A stretch of 64,000 bases of DNA from Hyparrhenia diplandra. Lineage: Eukaryota; Streptophyta; Magnoliopsida; Poales; Poaceae. The stretch spans positions 50,032 to 114,031 of the forward strand of contig JADLZK010001367.1 in NCBI GenBank assembly GCA_015847255.1, written 5' to 3'. Shown piece by piece: positions 1-10,100 of this stretch (positions are counted from its first letter, which is position 1; every line of letters begins with the position of its first letter). Both the position numbers and the translations under genes were made by a program. The notes beneath the pieces are model-generated. The model saw only the letters and a list, made by a program, of their open reading frames with translations, was not told the origin of the DNA and made no database searches.

Positions 1-1780
1 GGACGAAGAATGTGGTGATGTTTTTTCAAGTTATCAGAGAGTTGCCACTCCCCACTTGTTCTTAGTGGAGCACCCGTGCAAGGGTGTAGCTCCCCCTTGC
101 TGCACACAAGGACAAGTGCTCTCTACAGGCTGATTCTTTAACACTCCATCATAGTGAATTATCCACAACCAATCACACCTTGAGTTGGGGTCAACCACAA
201 GCACCACTGGATGATCACGAAGCTCCCAATGACCACCAAACCATATAGGTGATGGAAATCACCAAGAGTAACAAGCACAAACTCTCACTTGACCATGATA
301 AGCCTAATGAGAAAGGGTGGATGCACGCTTGCTACTTCCATTGTGATAATAAGGTCCTTAATCTTGTATTGGCAAATCTCAACAACCTCACTCTAGTTTC
401 TTGCTCTCTCTCTTGCACACCGATGGGTTTCAGCTGAACAAATTGGGCTGTAGAGCCTCCATGGACAAGTTGTGCAAATATAAATACTCCCCACACAGGC
501 ATATTGGCAGTGGAGGCAAGTACAATTTGATTGTGTACCGTCAAACTGTAAACCATGGGGTGTCAGACTAAAATTCCTCGATCTGGCCCTCACAGAAGTA
601 GTAGTGCCAAAAGAGACCGTTGGAGATCATTCGACCGAGAACAAGGTCTGACAACCACTGTCAGACTCAGTCTGATGTTAAAACCATTCTCAGAACCTCT
701 TTGGTCGTCGTTGGACTCAAGTGGCATCGATTGAAGATTTTTGGTTTGATGCCCTGGGTCTGAATGATCAAGTGACTGTTCTTCCACTCTGGAGCTGACA
801 CGTACCTATTGGACTAAAAAGTCAACTGACGTTCATGCAAAATCTCAGTCCGATGCTCGTCTGACCACTCCCTTCACATGCAATTCAAAAAAATTGTGAA
901 TGGTAATTGATCCACATGATCTATAGGCTATTCTTGAGCTACCTAGTGCTAAATTTTACAAGTGTGCACTACAGCTAACCACTAGACTCACTTAGGTCAA
1001 GCTACTAGTTCACACCCCCTTAATAGTATGGCTAAAGGGAAAAAACAAAGTTTGAAACTAGTCTAAGTGTCTTTCTAATGCCAAAAGACACTCAGAACTT
1101 ATCCATCCTTAACCTATCCGTCTCTCCTTCAAAAGCCAAAATGATTCCCAACAATAGGGGCATGCATACCATTGATTGTCTAGACAATCACCATTACCAT
1201 GACCTAACTTAATTGCCTCTACAAGACACATGTTAGTCATAGTAATTTAACATTGTTATTAATCACTGAAACCCACTTGGGGCCTAGATGCTTCCAATGT
1301 AGTCGGTGGTGTAGCTGTTGCAACCAAAGAAGTTGGCAACTCCTAGAGTTGTGGTGGGGGCACCTACGGTATTGGTGGCTAGATGGCTATACAATGAGGG
1401 TAGCAGCCTACCTACGTTTGTTGCGTGGGTGCCAAGCCATCAAAAGCTGGCCGATCACGCCCGAAGATGGTGGCACGGGCAGTTGTGCTAATGCTTTTGG
1501 GGCACCTTGGGATCTACCATTGGAGGAGAAAGCAAAAACTAGAGCTTTGCCCTAGGTGTTACTTCATGTCTTTGTTGGATGATCATACTGATGTCGTTGA
1601 TCTCCTTAGGATGTGAATCGTTGGTGTTGCATTGACCGTTGTCGATGATCTGATCCTTGCACACAAAGAAGTTCTTCGACACCTCCATGAGATCTCTAGA
1701 GCGAGCATCACTCATGTAGATATGGGTGTTGTACAAATTTCCTTCGAAGGCAGTTTTAGATCTACTAATGATTGAGGAAG
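1..1780. other. Unassigned non-coding DNA, probably transposon-derived
   Basis: No ORF longer than about 100 codons and no recognisable domain. A short minus-strand ORF at 1539-1736 follows the gag-like ORF at 1781-2143 in the same direction and could be its degraded continuation, but it resembles no family I know. The rest has no LTR pair, target duplication or tandem repeat that I can see. It may be the internal part of the minus-strand LTR element whose 5' LTR lies at 2131-2531, with the rest of that element lying left of the window. Confidence 0.3.
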
Positions 1781-2143
1781 CTAGGAAGATGGCATTGTTT
1801 CTAGTAGTGCACCTCCTTTGTGCACAATCTTTGGAGTGGTGAGTTTCAATTTAGGTGGATCTGCCCATGGAGGAGAATTTTCATGGTGAACAAAGAAATC
1901 CTCAAAGATCTCCTTCCAATTATCGATGACGTTGTGGATGTCCTCCTTAGGGTGTGTAGGCTCAATATGGGTCAATGTGGCATAAAGATTGGTGAGGTTC
2001 GCATTGATCTCGTTAAAGCGGTTGTTCATGGTGGTGGAGAAGGTTGTGATCTGCTTCTTGATGTTGGCGGTCATCGTGGTGGTGAAGGCCATGGATACCC
2101 AAAGGGTTGATGTGGTCTTCAGATACCAGATGTAATAGGCCAC
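1781..2143 (-). pseudogene. LTR-retrotransposon gag N-terminus (fragment)
   Basis: A 120-codon minus-strand ORF. Its first half is Thr/Asn-rich and looks like the helical N-terminus of plant Ty3/gypsy gag proteins (TMNNRFNEINANLTNLYATL). It then has a PPWADPPKLKLTTPK stretch at the place where gag proteins usually have a short basic or proline segment before the capsid-like domain. It stops before any capsid core, zinc knuckle or protease. The strongest support is context: a primer-binding-like site (2118-2130) and a TG...CA segment that could be a 5' LTR (2131-2531) lie directly upstream on the same strand. The family is not recognised. Confidence 0.45.
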
Positions 2144-2531
2144 TTGGTTGGTGCCCTAGGGTGGTAGCTAGGGATGGAGAGGGTGTTCTATTTGGTTGCG
2201 TAGGCAGAGGGTGGCGGCGTTAGGGCATAGGAAGAGAGAGAGGGGTGGCACAAGGAGTGTAAGGACAGGAGGCGGCGGCAACAAAGAAGGGGATGGAGAA
2301 GATAGAAGGCACCTGGTCTATTCCTTGCTCAAGATTGAAAGGTTACATGGTCCCTTGTATTTATATAATCCTTAGGGACTTAGCCTATAAGCAATCTGAA
2401 TTGATCTAACCTAACCTAGGGCAGAGGTGGCGCTATAGTACCCTTGCTACATGGACCCACATTGGGCCTCCTTTGGGCCCAGTCCAGTCTCTCAGCCCAT
2501 GTCTTGGGCCTATAATTAGGCGTGTGAAACA
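2131..2531 (-). mobile_element. 5' LTR of a minus-strand LTR retrotransposon
   Basis: The segment starts TGTAATAG and ends GAAACA on the plus strand, so it has TG...CA ends. On the minus strand it contains a TATATAAATA box near 2355, as expected for a promoter-bearing LTR. Immediately inside it, minus-strand TCTGGTATCTGAAGACC (2118-2130 and nearby) resembles the tRNA-iMet primer-binding site TGGTATCAGAGC. The outer boundary at 2531/2532 is exactly where LINE reverse-transcriptase similarity resumes, so the element inserted into a LINE. No second LTR is seen in the window. Confidence 0.5.
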
Positions 2532-3590
2532 AAGGTTGTACATCCTCCCTATTCAACTTATCAAAATGTAATGAAATACCTAGATATTTTATTAGAAAAG
2601 GGCCTACAAGGCAATTAAACATTTAAGTAGCTATAGTAGTGTCCTCTCACTGTTTAAGTTCATAGGGACCATCTCACTTTTAGATCTGTTAAATAATAGC
2701 TATTGACACTAGAGAAGATGATCGTATCATGAGCATATTATAAAGACAGAATACCCCCTTCTCTGAAGTTATTCAACACAACTTTGACCAAGCCCTACCT
2801 AGCTGTTTTGCTCAACATCTTGGTAAAAGCATCCCCAACTAAGTTAAATAGGAGATGAGACAAAGGATCCCCATGTCTTAAGCCATTACTTGGCTTGAAA
2901 TAAGACTCGTCCTCCCCATTAACTAGAATACTAATAAAAACTCCTATGACCATGTTTTTAATCCAACAGATCCTGGAGAAGCCCCTGGATTGTAAGACCT
3001 CAAACAAAAAAAATCCCAGCTAACCCTATTAGATGCCTTCTCATAGTCTAACTTAAGAATAATACCCTGATTCCCTTCTCTATTGAGGCTATGAACAATT
3101 TCATGAGCAACAACTACGCTTTCTAAAATATACCTACCTTTATTCCTTTAATGAAGGTGCTCTATTTGGCGGCCACTAACCTTGGAGCAACCTTGCCAAG
3201 CCTATTAGTAAGAAGATTAGAGAAAATTTTAAAACTACCATTGATAAGGCTAATAGGTCTAAGATGTTTCATGTTACTAGCTTCAATAGCTTTAGGAAAC
3301 AAGGTAACTGAGGCAAAGTTTAGTGTTTTGATATCTAGAGAGCCTAGCTTGATGACAATCTCTAAACATGCTAATAATGTCATACTTCACAACATCCCAG
3401 AACTTTTGGTAGAACATAAATAAGGAAGCCCAGCTGGTCCAGGGGCTCCCTCTGGATAGCAAGAGAAGATAGTTTCCTTAATCTTACCTTTAGTAAAAGG
3501 AGTTGTTAAAAGATCATTTTCTTCATCTATAACCAAATCAGGATCATCCCTTAAACTCTCTTCTAACCTAACACCACCCCTAGGTTCCTA
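2532..3590 (-). pseudogene. LINE (non-LTR) reverse transcriptase, dead fragment
   Basis: Minus-strand translation gives successive blocks of an L1-type ORF2 reverse transcriptase: an APGP-type motif near 3440, RPISLINGSFKIFSNLLTNR near 3240, SNGLRHGDPLSHLLFNLVGD near 2860, and IKYLGISLHFDKLNREDVQP near 2560. The blocks lie in different frames with stops between them. The catalytic box, usually YADD or FADD, reads YAHD near 2730, so the enzyme would be inactive even if the frames were intact. The endonuclease part and the 3' end are missing. The fragment is cut at its downstream side by the LTR element at 2131-2531. Confidence 0.8.
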
Positions 3591-3975
3591 GTTAATGTTG
3601 TTTTTTTTAAAAAAATTTATCGAGTTTTGCACTTGTATGAAAATAGGGGTAAAACACAAATAGCAAAGGGGGAGGGGGGGGTTCACACGAGCAACTTGTG
3701 TCTAAAAGTTAGCATTGTTAGAAGAACTTAACAGAGTAGGGAAACTCTTCTTTTGTTTTGAAATTATAGGGGTAAAATCACAAAGCTAAAACAATGAGGC
3801 AAAATCACTATTAGACATGAAACTAGGGGTAGAAATGCTTAAGCCCCCTATATATATTTGCATTGATTCTGTTTTGTAAGTCATGTGTAGTAAACTTCTA
3901 TTGAAACTATATGCCTTAATGATTATATTTGTTTCCTAATCATCATCAATAACTGAAATACTGAGAATGACTAAG
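3591..3975. other. AT-rich non-coding DNA before the first visible OSC exon
   Basis: Contains short A and T runs and a G-run near 3670, with no ORF or repeat structure. Its end leads into the acceptor side of the first visible cyclase exon, so it is best read as the tail of an intron. Confidence 0.4.
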
Positions 3976-4102
3976 TGAGGCGTATACGTGGGTATTAAAT
4001 TTGCTTGCTTGCTGGATTGAAGATCGACTCGAAGCATTCAAATGCCATATTGCACGAGTATATGATTACTTGTGGATTGCCGAAGATGGCATGAAGATGC
4101 AG
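3976..4102 (+). CDS. OSC exon A (first visible)
   Basis: Reads VLNLLACWIED then HIARVYDYLWIAEDGMKMQ, matching the conserved OSC block just before the GSQLWD motif. The 3' border is CAG|GTAACT after 4102, phase 0. The 5' border is uncertain: an AG at 3974-3975 fits, while clear similarity starts at 3992. The preceding family block (the ENTRYI...GPVNK region) is not found upstream in the window. Confidence 0.85.
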
Positions 4103-7100
4103 GTAACTAATGATTGTCTTTTTGCAATTAAGTATAAATATTGATGTTATGCCCCACTTCTTGCTACTCCCCCACATTCCATTCCAAGCAGCTACTGTGT
4201 CAACAAACATACCAGCATATACACTTCAATAGTGTTTTTGGTTAATGCTTTTCTTGAGACAAATTAGGATTTTCATCGAGCGTAACTAGTATGGAATGTT
4301 TCTAATCTTTTATATTATTATTGTAGTTGAAACTAGCGGAATTCTCCGCTAGCGTTGTTCTTGGTAGGAAAGAGTATTGTTAAAGATTGAATTGTTGTCT
4401 TGTGTAATTTGAAAAAAAATAGTAATCACTAAGAAATTTGATCACAATTAGCTTTTTGAGCAGAATTACTTTGTGTAGGTTAGAAACAGAGTTAGTAACG
4501 AAGAATTTAAATGCATGAAACCGAGTATATATATACTCAATGGCATAAATATTATTTAATCTTATGTTGAAACTCCAAGTTGAACAAATATCGAATAGAA
4601 ATATTTAGATATGTTGGACGGGTGACAACTTACGGTGATGTAATAAAACATATATAATAATTTATTTGAGGAAATCCTTGGTAGATGATTTAATCTCTTG
4701 AACTTTGTCCTTCACGCGTCATATCCCTCTTGTTGTTGTCGTGGGCATGAAGGAGAGAAATCTATGAGTTAGAATATTACTATTACCCTCCTATTCTTTT
4801 TTCTTTCCTTTTTAGCCCTTTTAATCATTCTCTTTTTTTTTTTTTTTACTTAACTCTATACCAACTACCATCATTGGGGCCCACCTATAATTTTTTGAAA
4901 TATATCCATATAAGATCTTGTTTTGAAGGATTTATTAAAAGAAATTCAATCCTATAACCGAATTTATTTGGTTTTTTTTGGTTTGTGAGTTATAACATTT
5001 TTTAGTTAGTTCAAAAAGTGAGGCCTGCCTGCCTGGATGTCATGGTCTGTGGGGGCTGCTGAGGAGACATACTTGCATGTGTAGTAGATGCAATCAACTC
5101 CTCTCTACTCCCAAGGAAAATTACTTGGATGTACTAGTATTGCTTAGAAAAGGTAAAGTTACGTAGAAAAGACAAAATGGAAGGACACTACTTAAAGCCA
5201 AATACCCATTTATTAGTTTGAGATTTCTTCTACCCAGAAACATGTAAGGTGTGTTTGGTCTAGAAATGTCCATCATCTATTTATTTTCACTTTTTTGTTT
5301 GGTTTGCGTACATCAACTACCCAAACCAATCAAAAAGTGAAAATAAATAGATGATGGACATTCCACTAAATTAGTACTAGTACAGGGAATGATGTCACTC
5401 CATTAAATTTGTTGAATGGTTTAATGATGGAAGACCTCATCTAGGATGGTATGATTCCTCAAAGTAAGCACACACGTAGTTTTCCAAGAAGTCTCACGTG
5501 ATACAAAGTAGCTCTACAATAGAAAAAAAAAAAAAAGAGTTTAGAAGATGAGGAATCTAATTATTAGAGATGAGCATTTTTATCCACCATCCCTATAAAG
5601 GGTCAGTTGGGTCTTAGCAAACACCCATCTTTGTTATGATTTACAGTGATTGTCGCCTTAGGATGCCAGCTCTATTAATCAATTGAGAAAATGGCTATAA
5701 GCAAGACAAAAATCTAAGGACTCGCCTCCTGAAATAGACTAACAGAGGCAGTATACTTATGAGGCTCGCCTCTAGAAATAGTTGTCTAAAAATCCATGAA
5801 AATGGATGATGACAAGTTTTATATTGAATTTTTAAATCTCAACACGGCCTACAGCCTTGTAGTTGACAAGTTTTGAAAAAATTTCGTATTGTACCAAATA
5901 TTTGTTTTAAATTCTTAGATTTTGATATTTCAAATTCAAAATTTTGGAAATAACTTGAATACATGGCCTACACCAAAGTTGTATTTAGCAGATTTTTTTT
6001 TATTTGAAGCTGTTTGGAGTCCTAAATATTTATGTGTTTTAAGTTCTCAGATTTTGAAATACAAAATATAAAATTTCTAAATGACCTTGAGTGCTCACAT
6101 AGAACAAATTTGTTGTGTTGACACAATTTACAAGTTTGTTGATGAAAGTGCTTGATTTGAAGTTGTTTAACGCTCACATGTTCTTTTCAAGTTCCCATAT
6201 TTTAAGTTCCAATTTTTATTGAAATTTTCAAACAATCTCAATGGGGACACTGTCCTATTGTAAAGTTGTGCTTAACAACAACTAAAACTTTGTAGAAGAA
6301 CTTTAGTTTTTCATTTAGGATCATTTAGTTACAAAATATTGAATACAAGGCTATGAAATGTGTTGAATATGTTCCAAATTCAGTCGCGCATTATTAATTA
6401 ATTATTGGGCGGCCGACTTCCAACGGAGAGAAGCGGAGGCCCGTCGCCGGGAGGCTTGAGCCGAAGCGATTCATTCTTGTAAGCCACCGCATCGGTGTTG
6501 TAACCCGACTATACAACCGACTCTTGATAATAGTGAGGAGTGTTTTGGCTGGTGCCCGTGGTTTTTTCTCTTTCGCATTGGGAGGGTTTTCCATGTTAAA
6601 TTTTATGTCTCCACTATGGTTTGATTTGTGTTCTTCATCGTTTATTTGTGTCGCCGTTTTTAACAAAATTTTAATACAAAAGGATAGCATTTTATATTTG
6701 TTCTCAAATGAGCGTAGAGATCTGTGAAGTGCACCTGGCGACCCTGTTTTAGTTTTCACTAGATGAATACCCCGCGTTCCTGCGGGGATTACAAATAATT
6801 TAAAAAAATAGACTATTTTTTCTATAGTTATGTGAATAAAACTATCTTATATTATTTTTTGTGGACAACTAAATGCATGTTAGTGGATAAAGAGAAACTA
6901 TCATAATTACATATGCTAGTTGGATATAATTGCAACTTCTAGTGGATGTTGATATAGATGTCTTGCATGTTGAGAGAAATACTTAGTGGGGTTTTATCTT
7001 TATAGTAGCAGTAGATAGATATGGGTTATGACTTCTCAGGCCTCCATGGGGATTAAAAATTCTCATCAACTGTTCACTGCAGTTATATGATGGCAGCCAG

Positions 7101-10100
7101 TTGTGGGACGCAACTTTAATGGTTGAGGCCCTTTTGGCTACCGGCCTTGTCGAAGAGATTGGACCAACTCTTAAACGAGCACATTCCTTTATTAAGAATT
7201 CTCAGGTATATCCATGGTACTAGACCTCAGTTGTTATTAGTAAAATCTCAATGTCATTTGGTATTATTACTTACAAACAAGGTGTTGTTTTACTATGAAA
7301 GTTGCTTGAAAATTGCCCCGGACATTTGAACTACTGGTATCGCCATACTAGCAAAGGTGGTTGGACATTTACTACAGCAGATGATGGTTGGCAAGTTTCA
7401 GATTGCTCTGCAAATGGACTAAAGGTGAAAATCAGTTCATCCTTGTAACCAGTAAAGAAATTTTATCATCCAATTTAATTTCTTTTGCCACGTCTATTAA
7501 GTACATTTTTTACTCGTGAATTCATTAAAAACAATGTTTAGATTTCACGTGCATAATATAATATAGGAGTACTAGTTTTCCCTTGGCATAAAAAAAATCA
7601 CAAATCACATTTACAGTTTGTGAAGAATTTGTATAGTTGCTAGGTATTGATATGTCAAATGAAAATTTTAATTATATTTATAAGGGAAAATAAGAGGCGA
7701 TGATATGCCACCTCTCCATCACGTCGGCCTTCGTGCCTAGGACGAGCAATGGGCCATTTCATTTTAGCTTCATTAGCCATAGAGACAACGCCTAACTTAG
7801 GCGGCCTAAGCACAAGAGCTCTGCACCTGATTGGTTACGTCCTGAACAAGTTCATGGCTGCTAATGTGCACGACTCCCAAGAGAAATAAACGAATTAATC
7901 TACATGTTCCTTCGCGCCTTCTATATCTGTCACACACATTATCAAAAGTTGATTCAAACACATTACAATTGAACAGTGTCAAAGTTATACGCACAAATAA
8001 TTTACCTTGGCTGAGGCATTACATTGGCCGTGAGAGTAGGATCATTTATTTATTTATACGAAAAGTTGGCCAGCCAAATAAAACAACACCCTAGTGGGGA
8101 AGATGTTAAGCAGAATGTCATGAGCAACATGGACGCGTGTACACCACTACCCCAGTCAGTTTTTCTCCCGTCGGTCCAGACCTTTCCCCTCGGCCCCGTT
8201 CAAGGGATGCACTTGAAAAGATGACGAGATTTTTTTCATAGTTTTTGTCTACCGCAGTTGTATATGACTCTAAATATAATCCGAAATACATTCATACATA
8301 ACGAGGCATTAATAATGTCAGGTTTGTGTATGGCATAACAAAGCAGAGCTCCTCTGCCATCACCGCTGTTCACCGTGAACCACCCTCCACCGCTCCTCTA
8401 TGGCTCTATCCCTTCCTGCTTCACACAATGCTTGCTCTGTTTGCTATGTGCTCTGTTGCTACTACCGTGATGTTTTTTTTTTAGATTACGGAATAAAATT
8501 CCGGCCTCCACATCCACAAGCGGATGCATATAGCCCATCATTACACAAGGTTCTTAGACCAACTTCCGCTATGCGGATCCTAACAAGACAATACCATGGG
8601 ACCTTACAACGACATTGAACCTTACAAAGTTTCCCTGAGCAAAGCAGAGCACGAGGACAAAGAAATACCCTAACAGAACATCAGAGTGTCATGAACCAGA
8701 ATTGGGCCACCCCGGGGAGTGGCTAATTGGGCTAAAACGCGGCGGCCGCTGGCCCGGGGGGGGGCCGGCGAGGGGGGCCGGCCGGCCGCCGCCGCCTTCC
8801 CTCTTTAGTATGACTCGAGTTTGCTTCATATTCAAGTTAGGATTATCTTAGGTAATTTTTGGTGTGCAAGGGGATATCTCATCTATAAGGGAGACCCTTA
8901 TTAGGAAAGAATAAATTAGGATATGCTTGTAAAAGATATTCGATCGTATAAGGAAACCTTATAGAGATTGCTTAGATTACAAGTCCCACTAGTCGGGCTA
9001 TATAAGCAAGAGGCATGTAATCTCTAGGGGATAAGTAAGCAAAATAAAAAAATATCTTTCGCCTTCAATCTCTCCAACCGCCGCCGCCGCCTCCCGCCGC
9101 GCCCGGCTACCCGCCGCCCCGCCGCGCCGCCCTCGCGGCTGGCGCCGCTGCCGCGCCGCCCCCTCCCCGACGGCTCCTCCCCTCCACCTCGCCGCTAGTG
9201 CTGCTGCTCGCCGCCGCCGGCGAGAAGCCGCAGCCCCGCACGCCATCTCGAAGCTTCAACGGTCGAAGAACACGTGTCAATTCCGGCCCAATCTGGCCGA
9301 ATCGGCGCCGGTATCCGAGACCGGGACGATTCCCACCACCCATGGCTTCCGAGATCAAGGAGTTCAACGCGGCGCTGAAGGAGCTCCTCGACGCCACCGC
9401 GCCCAGATCGACAGCGCCGACGACATGGAGGACCGCCTCCGTCGTATGGAGCACGCCTACACCGCCTCGAGGATCCCAAAGACGTACGACGACCACGCTG
9501 GGAGGAGGCCCGGCGGCGGCCGCCGCCGCGGCACGAGGGCGGCCCCGGGCACGCCCCCGGCCGCCGCCCCCTCCCGGCCTCGGACCTCGGCGTCGGCTCC
9601 GACCCCGCTATCATCCCAGCTTGAGGAGGCGGATGACGCTATGCGTGACGCACCGGCCGTCATCGATGTCATCTCGGCGACACCGCAGCACCGGCTGCCC
9701 TCTCCTCTCCTCCGACACCTGCAAACCGCTAGCGAGGACTATCCGGCAAAAGATGGCATCACCCGCGGCGCCCGCCCCCCCCGGGCGCCACCCGCGGGCG
9801 CCCTGCTCTGTCCCTGTCCGCGCCACCCGCGGCGCCCGGCACCGTGCTGCCATCGGCATTGCACCCTCCCGCTACGCCACGCGCCTACAAGTCCCGGGAG
9901 TTCGACGGCACCCGACGACCCCGACCTCTGGATTCGCAAGCTTGGAGCTCTTCTTCGAGCTCAACTTGGACATCGACCCGGACTACTACGTGAGTTACGC
10001 TGCCTTCCACCTCACCGGTCTTCTTTGCAGTCCGGTACATCGACCTGTCCAAGAAGAAGTCCCCGCCGAGTGGGGACGAGTTCACCAGCGCCACGACATC

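Larger units (their letters stand above)
4103..7082 (+). other. OSC intron A-B, 2.98 kb, transposon-loaded
   Basis: Starts GTAACT and ends CTGCAG. It contains a strong foldback (5265-5362), an AT-rich degenerate repeat (about 5640-6390), an LTR-like fragment (about 6450-6720) and a small Helitron (6759-7015). 4103-5264 is AT-rich with T runs and no coding potential. Confidence 0.7.

Noticed and set aside
9107..9672. Long minus-strand ORFs (129-139 codons) over the LTR and gag of the short element
   Set aside because: Frame shadows of GC-rich plus-strand gag and LTR; composition is Arg/Gly/Pro-rich without motifs.
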